Numbered from the stretch's first letter, positions 21,478 to 33,993 are shown. The stretch: 64,000 nucleotides of DNA from Cordilura impudica (GCA_963682025.1 OY821517.1:50097662-50161661), one strand, 5' to 3'. Notes: generated by a model not told the origin, from the sequence alone. Made by a program: numbers and translations.

Positions 21478-21481
21478 ATAT

Positions 21482-21770
21482 ATAAAAAAAATAAAAAAAA
21501 ATATAATATAAAAGTAAATGAGCGATCCATTTCTTGACCTAATCCCCAAATAAAAATAACATCAGATATAGACTTTTGTATATCTGCACGCGACAAATTA
21601 ATAGAATACCAATAAAATTTGGCATATGCTTTTTTCTAGATCCAGTTATTGCCTCAGCAAAGTTGTAGCCAAGGGTTGGTATAGGGTATCGTATAGTCCG
21701 TTTGGATCACATATAAAACTCTTACTTTTTTAAAACTCTCTCTTTTAACTCATACTCTCTGTCTGTCTGT
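21482..21770. other. spacer with a degraded family A terminus
   Basis: A-rich start. At 21690-21750, ggtatagggtatcgtatag and actcttactttttt resemble the 3' end of family A. Confidence 0.45.
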
Positions 21771-23200
21771 CGTGGGTGGACCCCATTCCCCCTCATCCAA
21801 TTGATCTGAAACTTGGCCCATAGCTTTTTGTGACTAAAGATTATTTTTGGGGTAGTCATGCACAGTCACGCATAGTCACGCGCAGTCACGGGGTGATCTA
21901 AATGTCATTTCACCTCATGTGATCGATCTGAAACTTAGTCCATACACTTTGCGTTCAAAAAGATTAACTTTGGCTTAGTCACGCACAGTCACGCATGGTC
22001 ACGCGCAGTCACGTAGTGATGTAAAACCCATTTCCTGTTATCCGATCGATCTGAAACTTGGTATAGATTTGCTGTGAAAAAATATTAAGTTTGACATAGT
22101 CACGCACAGTCACGCATAGTAACGCACAGTCACGGAGTGATCTAAATGTCGTTTTCCTTCATCCGATCGATCTGAAACTTGGTCCATACACTTGCTGTGG
22201 AAAAAAGATTAACTTTGACTTAGTCACGCACAGTGACGCACGGTCACGCGCAGTCACGTAGTGATCTAAAACCCATTTCACCTTATCCGGTCGATCTGAA
22301 GCTAGGTCTATAGACTTGCTGTGAAAAAAAGATTAACTTTGACATAGTCACGCATAGTCACGCACAGTCAAGGAGTGATCTAAATGTCATTTTCCTTCAT
22401 CCGATCGATCTGAAACTTGGTCCATACTTTTGCTGTGGAAAAAATATTTACTTTGACTTAGTCACGCACAGTCACGCATGGTCACGCGCAGTCACGTAGT
22501 GATCTAAAACCCATTTCCCCTTATCCGATCGATCTGAAGATAGGTCGATAGACTTGCTGTGAAAAAATATTAACTTTGACATAGTCACGCATAGTCACGC
22601 ACAGTCACGTATTGATCTAAAACCCATTTCCCCTTATCCGATCGATCTGAAACTTGGTCGATAGACTTGCTGTGAAAAAGATTAACTTTGACATAGTCGC
22701 GCACAGTCACGCTTAGTCACGCACAGTCACGGAGTGATCTAAATGTCATTTTCCTTCATCCGATCGATCTGAAACTTGGTCCATAGTCTTGTTGTGACTA
22801 TAGATTAATTTTAGGGTAGTCACGCACAGTCACGCATAGTCACGCACAGTCACGAAGTGATCTAAATGTCATTTCCCTCATCCAATCCATCTGAAACTTG
22901 GTCCATACACTTGCTGTAAAAAAGATTAACTTTGACTTAGTCACGCACAGTCACGGAGTGATTTAAAACACATTTCCACTTATCCGATCAATCTGAAACT
23001 TGGTCGATAGACTTGCTGTGGAAGAAGATTAACTTTGACATAGTTACGCACAGTCACGCTTAGTCACGCACAGTCACGGAGTGATTTAAACCCCATTTCC
23101 CCTCATCCAATCAATCTGAAACTTGGTCCATAGACTTGCTGTGACCACAGATTAATTTTAAAATAGTCACGCAAAGTCACGCAGTTAGGGAGAGATTCAG
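21771..23200. repeat. minisatellite, ~119-bp unit, about 12 copies
   Basis: Each unit has ccgatcgatctgaaacttgg, an agacttgctgtga block, gattaactttgacatag and then two to four short sub-repeats of the form agtcacgca ending cggagtgatcta. The landmark gatctgaaacttgg recurs roughly every 119 bp from 21808 to 23110 with moderate divergence. Single units occur at 17760, 41030 and, reversed, 37728-38065. Confidence 0.9.
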
Positions 23201-24933
23201 GACTCATATGCATAAGAAAAGAGTTTTAATAAAAAGATTGTTTTTATGGGTTAAATTATTATTTAGTTTTTTTTTTTTTATATTTCGAAAATTATAAGAA
23301 AATACTTTTCTATTCAAAAAAAATACAACATTTTAGGATGGTGGTTTCAGACAAATAAACCAAAACAATGCAAACACTCCAAATAATTTATATAAGATGT
23401 TTCGTCAAAATCGGACAAAGGAATTGGGTAAGTCAGTTACGGGTTAAAATCAAAGATTTTGTAAAATGAGTTTATAGTTTGATTTGTTATTTTGGAAACA
23501 TTCGAACAATTCATAAGTTTTGTTTCGAAAAAAAATTACTACTTTTGATTTCATTGAGGGTTAGTGACTCAAACCGAGAGAGCTGTATAACCTGTCAAAC
23601 ATACAAAGATCTATTTTGAAACAAATGTACTCATGTTTAAAGTAACAATATTTGATCTTGAACCAGATTAATTTCTAAAGATTAAAATATGTAAATTTGG
23701 ATGACAATATCACACAATATCCTCCAACTCTACTGAAATATTCAAATAGTAATTCAAATAAAGTTTAACATAAGAAGAAATACATATACGACTATTAAAA
23801 AACTTGCAACTTTTGTGTGCAAAAAAAAAATATGTGACTCTCGCTTTAGATATGACTTGAAACAGTTACATTCTATTTTACATTGTACTCGTATGTCACT
23901 GGTTCAAGCCGGTATATCCGGTTAACACTCCATGAAAATAAACGAAAAAGGCAAATAATTTCGTCATTACTGCATTGCATCATCACCTTAAAAAAATATA
24001 AAATAAACTATAACAATGTTTAAAAAAATGAAGTCTACGAACGCCTACAAATAAGGTTATTTATTTCAAGTTAATAACGGAAATTATGTCTATTTGTGTC
24101 ATAAAGCAAAAAAAAAAAAACAAAAAAAAAAAAACAAAAAACCAAAAATAATAAAGACAAGATATATAGTTCGTTGCATAATTATTTCCTAGTAATTAAT
24201 ATAAAAGTTATAACAGACACAACTTGCCTTAATAATAAATACCAGGTACTAATTTGTATGTAAATATGTGGTGGCTTTTAATGATCGCTACGAATACGTG
24301 TTGACCAACCTGATCAAGCATAAAATTGCTTTTTTTTTGTGTTAAATATTTTGTTTACAACCTATAACCGAGTAAAATGGTTACGGTTTTGATAAAATTG
24401 CATTGCCACTTGCTATGAAGTATGTCCAAGATTTTGTAAAATTATACTTTGACTACAACATGTTCCACAAAAGTACACCCAAATAGTTTTGTTAGTACAG
24501 TTAACTATAAACGTTAGTAAAAACAATTACAAATGCATTTGAAAAGGCATCAAAATAAAAACAACTAATAACAAAGTGCATCAGCAAATAAGATTGAACT
24601 AATTTTATCGAATGAAATCTTCAAGAAATTGAAATTATTTCCATTTTTTAATCAATTTTTTTTAATACTTATGCTACAAAATGAAAGAGTTATTATGGGA
24701 CCTAATAACCACTACATTTTTTTTATATAATTTGGTCCTCTAACAAGAAAAACAGTCGAAATTTTAAATTCTATGGATAAGTTTTTTTTTTAATTTTTTC
24801 TAAAATTTGAGATTTTTAACGATGATGCTGCACAGATTTTATCATAACTTGGGAAAAACGCAAACCATTTTGTTTTAAAAAACCTAGAAAGAAATAAATT
24901 GAAATTATATCTAAGTTATGATATTTTTTTATA
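23201..24933. other. no feature recognised
   Basis: 1.7 kb of AT-rich sequence with a long A-run cluster at 24107-24150. No gene, TE protein or terminal structure seen. Confidence 0.4.
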
Positions 24934-25281
24934 CTAGCAGATTCCAGCGCTCGAAATTCGAGTGCAATTTCTAGGCAGCTTTATTTTTCAACTTAGCCAA
25001 TTCACAAATCAACACTTTTATGGTTTATTATTATTGTGAATAAAGATAACAAACTCATTAACAAACACATTAACAAATTTATTAAACACACACATAGCAT
25101 ATGTATGATTTTATGTATGTGTTAGTAGCAACTTTAAATGCAATTTACTCAAAATAAAGGGAAAAAATTTAAAATCTGTAAATATAGTGAAGAGCTAAAA
25201 AGAAATACCTTTCAAATAATATACGCTTGGTCAAAATCGGGATAAAATGGTAGAACAAAACATCGGTCACAAGAAATCGCC
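24934..25281 (-). mobile_element. Helitron family C, 5'-truncated
   Basis: On the minus strand it ends with hairpin plus CTAG (ctagcagattccagcgctcg on +). The 5' TCTATAATATTAATAGG end is missing; similarity stops at gaaatcgcc. Confidence 0.85.
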
Positions 25282-25754
25282 ATTCAGAATGAAATGATGA
25301 AAAAAAAATTTTTTTCCAGAAAATTTTAATATTTTTATTTTTAAGAATTCATAAAAAATCGAAAAGGCAAAAAAATACTTCTGTTTATAGCTAAATCAGA
25401 AATTTAAATGCACGAGCCATATACCATGAAAATCTTAGGGTAAATGTTGATTTTATTCTTCATAAAGTGAAGGTTTTGACAAAAATTGCGAACTCATATT
25501 TAGGTTACGTTATATTGGGTAATAAATGTCTTACCCCACGATTTCAGGTGATGGATATATACTTCCAGTTGAGATGGGGTCATTTTATCATCCCCTGTAC
25601 CTTCGGCTTCAATCATGAATTAAATGATCTCCCGAGAGACCTCGATCTTAGGAAAGATAAATCGGAGTTCCTTGCATTTCGCTTAAAGATAGAAATTTGT
25701 TAGAAAAAATTTTAAAATAGCGGTCTACCGTCACTGGCTAAGCCATATGAATAT
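25282..25754. other. no feature recognised
   Basis: An open frame at 25467-25703 (78 codons) has no recognisable motif, and I do not call it a gene. Confidence 0.4.
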
Positions 25755-25925
25755 TAAAAATGGGGTAAATAGAACATCATTGTGCCAAGATATGATCTAA
25801 AATATGGAGACACCTCTAAAAAATGCTAAAAAAATATCAGTATGTTTATTGTAATAATTTTGTATTATTATTAACAAATTTTAAAAAATTTTGTTTACCT
25901 CTATTATAAAAAGTGGAATAAGACC
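25755..25925 (+). mobile_element. (GTCY)n family B, internal fragment
   Basis: Contains ggggtaaatagaacatcatt, gtgccaagatatgat and acacctctaaaaaatgc, as in the copy at 30484. Both ends are missing. Confidence 0.65.
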
Positions 25926-25940
25926 AGATTTTAATGTAAA

Positions 25941-26853
25941 CTAGCAGATTCCAGCACTCGAAATTGGAGTGCTAATTCTAGGATATTTTATTTTTTATTT
26001 AATAAAGACCCTAAAGGTACGCTTCACAATTTAACTCATTTTAAATGAAGAAAACAAACTCAACACATTAACACATTGTATAATTTTATGTATGTTAGTT
26101 TTTATATATTGTCGATCTTGTGTTGTAATAATAATTAGTTATTTATAGTTCGGTTCGAGATCATGTATACATTTTCTAATACTAGAAAAGATAATACTTT
26201 TATGCAATGTAAGAGAAATTTGGAAAAAATTTAAGACAGCGCTAGATGGAGTAGCTACTTTCGAACAAAGCGACTTGTTCATCGTCAGCATCCTTCTGCC
26301 TATTGCTTCAACTCATGCTTAATCAACTATTTAACTCAACATTAGAAAGAAAAGAACATGAGAAATGTTTTTTCTTTCTTTTCATACGAGAGTCAGAACG
26401 AACAAGAAAGAAAAAAAAAAAAAAAAATTTCTCATGTTCTTTTCTTTCTAATGTTGAGTTAAATAGTTGATTAAGCATGAGTTGAAGCAATAGGCAGAAG
26501 GATGCTGACGATGAACAAGTCGCTTTGTTCGAAAGTAGCTACTCCATCTAGCGCTGTCTTCAATTTTTTCCAAATTTCTCTTACATTGCATAAAAGTATT
26601 ATCTTTTCTAGTATTAGAAAATGTATACATGATCTCGAACCGAACTATAAATAACTAATTTTTATGTATGTGTTAGTAGCAACTTTAAACGATCATAACT
26701 CCAAAAAAATATTCCAGACGATGAAAATCTGTAAATCTGGGTAACAGCTAAAAAGAAATACCTTTCAAATGATAAATTTTTTGTCAAAATCGGGGTAAAA
26801 CTGTGAAACTTACATCGGTCACAAGAAATCGCCTTGCCTATTAATATTATCGA
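25941..26853 (-). mobile_element. Helitron family C with a foldback insertion
   Basis: Ends CTAG at 25941-25944 (minus-strand 3' end) and, with one substitution, tattaatattatcga at 26853. The internal sequence belongs to the subfamily with gtgaaacttacatcgg, shared with 43081-43454. About 570 bp of foreign sequence, mostly a large palindrome, splits it at the word ttttatgtatgt, which appears on both sides. Confidence 0.85.
26133..26660. repeat. near-perfect foldback palindrome, 234-bp arms
   Basis: Arms 26133-26366 and 26427-26660 are reverse complements with a single mismatch that I can find (near 26240/26563). The spacer is 60 nt, ending in an A-run. The arm ends read aattagttatttatag. A 60-codon minus-strand frame (26448-26630) has no known motif. 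Confidence 0.9.
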
Positions 26854-27378
26854 TTGAAAACCCAGGTGGAGAGTTCTTTTAAGAGTTCTTTTAATTAGTT
26901 TATTTAAAGCTTCTTTCTACTTTTTGGTTAAATCTTTTTTTGCCACGGACAGCTCCTCTATTCTTACACAGATTGCGCTTAACTAACGACCAGTACTTCT
27001 CAATCAACCGACATAGTTAAAATTTTGAGGATTCATCTCCTTTGTTACATATTGTCATCATCAAGCAATTTAGTAGTGGATTTTGCATAATGTATGTATA
27101 CTACATTGTTGGAACACTGTTGATTTTACTGAATGGTATAAACAGTCCGCGATAAATATTTATTGTACCATTAGTTACAAAAAATAACTTTTCCACACAC
27201 TGGCAAGATGCATACAAATTACTGAACGTGGAACTTCTTCTACCTTGAATGCGATGTAGAATTGTCCAGTAGTTATATACATCTTTAGCGTTGAAATATA
27301 TTAAACGTTTGGGATTATCATTCTATTTGTCGACTATATGATTCATTTTCATTGCAAAGAGTAGCATATGAATCGGGA
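26854..27378. other. no feature recognised
   Basis: AT-rich sequence with no recognisable gene or repeat. Confidence 0.4.
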
Positions 27379-27402
27379 CAAGTAAGAGTGTTAAATTCCA
27401 TG
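27379..27402 (-). mobile_element. family B terminus only
   Basis: The word acaagtaagagtgttaaatt is the 3' end of family B; nothing else of the repeat follows. Confidence 0.55.
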
Positions 27403-27486
27403 CCCATGTTCTAAACAAAATATTATAACCAAGGTTGCAGTACAGTAAGAGACAAAAAAAACTAGATTTCAAAATATCATGGCTAT

Positions 27487-28068
27487 AATTATACCCTACA
27501 CCACTATGTGGTTCGGGTATAATGACTTTGTGCTGCTGTTTGTAACTACCAAAAATATTTGACTTAGACCCACCTTTTATTATACTGATTGACTCGTAAT
27601 CACTTTCTGAGTCGATTTAGCAATGTCCGTCCGTCTGTCCATCTGTCCTTCTGTGTGTCCCATATAAAACTTGTAATCAAACTACAGGTCGCAAATGTGT
27701 ACATATTTTGATGAAATTTGATACGTAAAGCTTATATCAGCCATAGCATGAACGCTATCGAAATTGGTGAAATTCGGTCCATGTTCAGACCTAGTCCCCA
27801 TACAAATGACCCCTATGAAATCGACATAAATTGCACATAAGATCCAAATTTGGTGTGTAAAGGTTTTTGGAAAAAATAAATGACCTTACCAAATATGGTC
27901 AGGATCGGTCCATTTTTGGACCTAGTCCTCATATAAATATGAACTTATTCATATCTGCAGCCAAAAAAAAAATTAATAACAATGCCACTCAAATTTGGTT
28001 TATGCATATTTTCTATATCTGGTATCGTATAGTCGGTCTAGACCGACTATAATATTCTTACTTGTTTT
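27487..28068 (+). mobile_element. (GTCY)n repeat family A, internal deletion
   Basis: 5' end taccctacaccactatgtgg, core gtccgtccgtctgtcc, then a jump at about 27850 to the 3' part. The end shows the complete palindrome agtcggtctagaccgact and tcttacttgttttt. Confidence 0.85.
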
Positions 28069-28089
28069 TTAGTTGCTGTTTTGTTGTCG

Positions 28090-28610
28090 GAGATTGTTAA
28101 GATTGTGCTTTTTCTGGTGTGTGAGATGATTTGTTATACTGGTCAATCACTTGCACGAGGTTGTCTTCTTGGGGTGCATCCATAGTAAGAGCATTATTGA
28201 CAATTTTAAAAGACCAATTGCACGTTCCGCTGGATCATTTACACGATAAAGTTTTAACTACTTCTTCAATTTTTTTTTTTTTGTAATTTTCGTTGTCGTG
28301 CCAACGTGAGGGATGGATTGAATACAAAATCGATTGCCAAGTATTGTTCCAATGCTGTGCCTCTTTTTAAGATCGGCAACACCCAATATTTTTTTATTTG
28401 CTCCATTTGATGGAACCATTGCAAGTTTATCATATTTTCCATCGACTCCATGCCATTTGGGGAGAATTTTACCATCCCAATGTAACACAAAGAAGTCGTC
28501 GGTTGTGTTTTTTCGAAGGCTTTTTGACATCGTTACTGATACGACCACGAACAGATCTATGATGGTGACAAATTGACGAGCGTGAAAGTGGCTCAATTTA
28601 TTTAAGAAAT
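28090..28610 (-). pseudogene. remnant of an arthropod transposase-like gene (family not named)
   Basis: The minus strand gives FFVLHWDGKILPKW followed by DKLAMVPSNGANKKILGV, and further on (about 28180-28250) RVNDPAERAIGLLK in another frame. A block of type 'HWDGK...D+L...G...K.LGV' together with 'VNDxAERxxxLI' is, as far as I remember, typical of a widespread but poorly characterised family in arthropod genomes that behaves like a mobile element. Frame changes and a poly-T at 28269 show decay. No TIR is identified. The function is not established here. Confidence 0.45.
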
Positions 28611-28781
28611 CTAATAAATAATATTCAAGAATTGTGGGAAAGAAGTTGGTACTTTTGTATTTACAATTTTCTTGCCTTGTTCGCTAAATTTAATAGGGCT
28701 TAAGAACAAAAAAAAATCAAAAACAAAAATAATGCCTTCAGCATACATGAAGCTTAAGTAAAAACAAAAATAAACAAGTAT

Positions 28782-29492
28782 ACCCTATACCATGCGTTTA
28801 GAGACCCTGTCTCTCAGGTCCAACTAACTGGACATAGAAAATAAGCATAAACCAAATTTGAGTGGTATTTTTTTAAATTTTTTTGACTGCAGATATGAAT
28901 AAGTTCATATTGGATGCTATATCTATATGGGGACTAGGCCCAAAAATGTACCGATCCTGACCATGTTTGGTAAGGTCTCTTGTATTTTGCAAAAATATAT
29001 ACAAACAAAATTTGAGAAGAATCAGTGCAATATTTTTGTTTTTTGATAGATTTAAGTGAAGATCGGGAAGCAGCTCTATATGGGGCCTATGACTAAGAGT
29101 TGTCCCATAGGAATCATTTTTGGACTACTGACTAATGATTGTAATAAACACATACAAACCAAATTTGACTCCGATTTCATAGGGGTCATTTGTATGGGGG
29201 CTAGGTCTGAACATGGACCCATTCTCACCAATTTCAATAGCGTTCATCCTATGGCCGATAAAAGCTTATATACCAAATTTCATCAAAATATATTCATATT
29301 TGCGACCTGCAGTTTGATTACAAGCTTTACATGGATACACAGACGGACGGACAGATATCGTTAAATCGAATCAGATAGTGATTCCGATTCGATCGGTATA
29401 ATTAAAGATGGGTCTAGGTCAAATATTTTTGGTAGTTACAAACAGCAGCACAAAGTCATTATACCCAAACCACATAGTGGTATAGGGTATAA
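28782..29492 (-). mobile_element. (GTCY)n repeat family A, nearly complete
   Basis: Starts aacaagtataccctatacca, having lost the terminal palindrome, and ends accacatagtggtatagggt. The internal block is colinear with 13807-14570. Confidence 0.85.
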
Positions 29493-30045
29493 AAAATAAA
29501 TTTCTTGCTTGCGTCGATGATGCGCAAGTGAGAGAGAAAATTTACTTTTATGGAAAGCTTACGGACAACAAATTAGCAATTTTGTTTTCCATAATTCTTG
29601 ACAATCACCTAACAATAATCCAAGACGGACCAGCTTTATTTTCCAGTGCAGAAATTAATTACAAACAGTTCAATTAATTTAATAAAAACATAAAGTTAAT
29701 TAAACTTATGGCTGAACCACTAAAAATCGCTTCCAAAGCTCAATTGCAAAGGCAAATGAACAGTGAAGTTGGCTGCGATCGACACAGGCTGAAAATTTAA
29801 TATGACATTTTTATTTTTTATTATTAATGATGATGGTTGCTACTTTAATCCACTTTGAAACAGAAGTGGAAAAGTACGACGTATGAAATCAATTTAATTA
29901 TTATTTTATTTTTTTTTTTTTGTAAATATCCAAAAAAAAAGCATTTATAGAAAAATATGCAAAAACATATCGATGCCATATTGTTGAAAATCTTTTAATT
30001 AGCAAAAGTATTTGGCTAAACTTGATTTTGCACTATTTATAATAA
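29493..30045. other. no feature recognised
   Basis: AT-rich sequence; no gene or terminal structure seen. Confidence 0.4.
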
Positions 30046-30420
30046 CTAGCAGATTCCAGCCCTCGAAATTCGAGCGCAAATTCTAGGAAATTTTATTTTT
30101 TATTAAATAAAGACCCTAAAAGTATGCTAATCAATTATAGCCAATTCACAAATCAACACAAAAAAGAACTCATTTTTATTACAAACACATTAACAAATTT
30201 AATAAACACACACATAGCATTGTATAATTTATATACGTGTTAGTAGCAACTTCAAATGCAATTTACTCAAAATATAGGAAAAAAATTTATAAATCCGTAA
30301 ATCTGCAAATCGGCAAAAAAGAAATACCTTTCAAATAATATACGTTTGGTCAAAATCGGGATAAAACGGTAGAACAAAACATCAGTCACAAGAAATCGCC
30401 TAGCCTATTAATATTATAGA
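30046..30420 (-). mobile_element. Helitron family C, complete (375 bp)
   Basis: CTAG at 30046-30049, hairpin ctcgaaattcgag, other end cctattaatattataga. Host bases are A and T as expected. Closely similar to 12330-12708. Confidence 0.92.
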
Positions 30421-30483
30421 TTTTACAACTGTATTTTTGATCTGATAATTTTCGATTAATTTCTCGTTCTACATATTTTAGTT

Positions 30484-30892
30484 TTTATACCTTCCACAAC
30501 ACTTTGCACACGGTATATATTAGTTTGTCGTTCTGTTTGGAATACATCGAAAAATTAATTTGCGAATGCATAAAGTATATATATTCTTGATCCGTCTGTC
30601 CGTCTGTCTGTTGAAATTATGCTCATTCACTAAAAAAACATTTACCTGGATAAACTTAAAATAATGTCATTATTTCGAGCAGACAGCTATTTAAAATGGG
30701 GTAAATAGGGCATCATTGTGCCAAAATATGATGTAAAATATGAACACACCTCTAAAAAATGCTAAAAAAAAAAGTTGTATGTTTATTGTAATAATTTTGA
30801 ATTATTATTAAAACATTTTGTTTACATTTTTAATGTGCATGTGGAGGGTATCAATAAATCGTCACAGTCGAATTTAACACTCTTACTTGTTT
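30484..30892 (+). mobile_element. (GTCY)n repeat family B, nearly complete
   Basis: 5' hairpin (taccttccacaac ... cacggtata), core gtctgtccgtctgtctgttg, internal block gggcatcattgtgcc, and 3' end tttaacactcttacttgttt. Confidence 0.85.
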
Positions 30893-32199
30893 CAATTAAT
30901 ATTTGACTCAATAACATTGGACAATGTTACAACATCTGATATGAATGTTAAGTTGTTGTTAAGATACTCATTCAATAAAAAAATTCGTTCAACTAAATAA
31001 ATATTTAGGTGTCTTAGCTAAGGTCATACATACATACATACATACATTTATTTCAAATATTTTGTAAGCCTATACCAATTAAAATTTAACTCGTACAATA
31101 TTGAATTTAGTATTTTTGTTACGTTTATAACTTTGCGGCGTTTTCAGTAGTGTTGCAAAGAAATCACGTTGTAAGTTTTATATCATTTCAATTGATTTCG
31201 AAAAAATACTTGAATACAATTGAAAAAAAAACAGACTTAATGTTGTCTGCATGATTTTTTTTTTCAGCAGCTTTAAGGCCTTAAACACTAATAAAAACTA
31301 CCAAACTATGAACAAGTCAGTCAGCCAGTAAGACACCAACGGATAGTTGATCATTTAAGCCATATGCGCGCGCACTACTCGTACTCCAACAATCATCCAG
31401 CCCATTCAGTACTCAATACATATACTAACATACATTAACCCATAAAACAATGGACGGGTTTAATGATTCGTTTCTTTTCTGTAATTTATTTATTTTTTTT
31501 TTTTTTGGTTTGTGGTAGTCTAGCATATAGCCAGAGAAATATGTGCGAGTATGCATGAATATTTACGCAAACTTATTTACTTAAAGTACATGTATGTCTC
31601 AATGGATGTATATTAGGTATATACGACTATATCCGTCCGGTAAAAACATTTTAATTTCATTTTTAATTCACATACCTAGTACGTACTTTAAATTAAAATA
31701 ATTTTTTCCTCTGCATCATTACGAAATACACTTACGTTTGAAACTTCATTTGTTGCATGGGAAAATTTAGCAACTTTTGTATTGTTGTCTTCATATATTT
31801 TTTTTTTTTTTTGTGGTTAAAAAAAGAATTAAGTGTGTAACAATAATAAAAAAATAATAATTTTAGGTGAAAGGTTGTTGGCCTTAATTTTTAAAATAAA
31901 TTTATGATTCCTGATTTGTAGCAGACATAACTGGAAGTATCCTCGTAAGAATGAATATTTATTTCATGCTTTTGAATATTCTCAACAAAAAAAAAAAAGA
32001 ATTTCATTCTTAGCATTTTCGCAGTATTTGTTTTGGCGATTTCGGTTAATCAAATGGTTAACAGCATTACCAATGATCGTACATATACAGTGAGTGACAA
32101 TACAATGGAAACTTTAAATCAAATATATTTTTGATGACTTTTACGGTCAATATGAAAAAATTGGATCATAATATTAAAAACACTTTTATTAATTTAAAT
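30893..32199. other. no gene recognised; short microsatellite
   Basis: AT-rich. A (CATA)n microsatellite lies at 31025-31047, with several T or A runs of 10-15. No TE protein is seen. Confidence 0.4.
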
Positions 32200-32232
32200 A
32201 AGTAAGAAAATTATATTCGATCTAGACCGACT
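32200..32232 (-). mobile_element. family A terminus, cut by Transib
   Basis: aataagtaagaaaattata followed by most of the terminal palindrome (tctagaccgact), which stops exactly at the Transib heptamer CACTGTA. Confidence 0.65.
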
Positions 32233-32476
32233 CACTGTAGACCATATTTTGAAAAGGCGGCCAAAAATAATTTTTTTATGGTTACCGATTTTAAAGTTAT
32301 GTTATTCATTTGAAAGTAATATTGCGACTCTATTTCAACTATATCACAGCGCGCAGGGTCTTCGAAAATGGACTTTCTCAGTATTTTGCTAAAATTAAAA
32401 ATTTCTTTGTAAATTTTAATTTTTAAATGACTGTAACTATTTTGTTTTAAAAGATTTTAAAGTAAAATAAATTTTG

Positions 32477-33724
32477 TATAATTTATAATTTATAACTTAT
32501 AATTTATAATTTATAATTTATAATCTATAATTTATAATTTATAATTTATAATTTATAATTTATAATTTATAATTTATAATTTATAATTTATAATTTATAA
32601 TTTATAATTTATAATTTATAATTTATAATTTATAATTTATAATTTATAATTTATAATTTATAATTTATAATTTATAATTTATAATTTATAATTTATAATT
32701 TATAATTTATAATTTATAATTTATAATTTATAATTTATAATTTATAATTTATAATTTATAATTTATAATTTATAATTTATAATTTATAATTTATAATTTA
32801 TAATTTATAATTTATAATTTATAATTTATAATTTATAATTTATAATTTATAATTTATAATTTATAATTTATAATTTATAATTTATAATTTATAATTTATA
32901 ATTTATAATTTATAATTTATAATTTATAATTTATAATTTATAATTTATAATTTATAATTTATAATTTATAATTTATAATTTATAATTTATAATTTATAAT
33001 TTATAATTTATAATTTATAATTTATAATTTATAATTTATAATTTATAATTTATAATTTATAATTTATAATTTATAATTTATAATTTATAATTTATAATTT
33101 ATAATTTATAATTTATAATTTATAATTTATAATTTATAATTTATAATTTATAATTTATAATTTATAATTTATAATTTATAATTTATAATTTATAATTTAT
33201 AATTTATAATTTATAATTTATAATTTATAATTTATAATTTATAATTTATAATTTATAATTTATAATTTATAATTTATAATTTATAATTTATAATTTATAA
33301 TTTATAATTTATAATTTATAATTTATAATTTATAATTTATAATTTATAATTTATAATTTATAATTTATAATTTATAATTTATAATTTATAATTTATAATT
33401 TATAATTTATAATTTATAATTTATAATTTATAATTTATAATTTATAATTTATAATTTATAATTTATAATTTATAATTTATAATTTATAATTTATAATTTA
33501 TAATTTATAATTTATAATTTATAATTTATAATTTATAATTTATAATTTATAATTTATAATTTATAATTTATAATTTATAATTTATAATTTATAATTTATA
33601 ATTTATAATTTATAATTTATAATTTATAATTTATAATTTATAATTTATAATTTATAATTTATAATTTATAATTTATAATTTATAATTTATAATTTATAAT
33701 TTATAATTTATAATTTATAATTTA
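32477..33724. repeat. TATAATT heptanucleotide satellite (~1.25 kb, ~177 units)
   Basis: Almost uninterrupted repeats of the 7-mer tataatt. The only variants seen are near the start (aacttataat at about 32494, aatctataat at about 32522). It lies inside the Transib leader, immediately after aataaattttgta; copy 1 at the same place reads aaataaattttgtgttgtaac, without repeats. Confidence 0.97.
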
Positions 33725-33993
33725 ATGTATAATTTATTAATGTTAGAAATATAAAGTCTATGAGTCGTTTAGAAATTAAAAAAAAATTTAAAAAAGATCC
33801 AAATTTCCCAAAAATCTCCTAGTTAATAGAGCATAACTCCTGCCCATCAAAAGCCATCAAAAACAATTTTGCGCTCTTCAGTTCCGAATCGTCCCCTACA
33901 CTCCAGCCAGTTTCCGCCCGTGTACACCAGAACAATTTTTCTGACCCAAGGTCAGATATTTTGTGCAAAACTTATGAATACAAAAGTTTTCCA

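Noticed and set aside
21771..23200. Possible CRISPR-like array
   Set aside because: Eukaryotic TE-rich context, ~119-bp units with internal sub-repeats and no unique spacers; it is a minisatellite.
25467..25703. 78-codon frame as a small gene
   Set aside because: No motif, no splice or poly(A) context, and no second copy to support it.
32477..33724. Possible assembly filler
   Set aside because: The heptamer array is flanked by unique Transib leader on both sides and has variants at its left edge like a natural array; length could still be misassembled.
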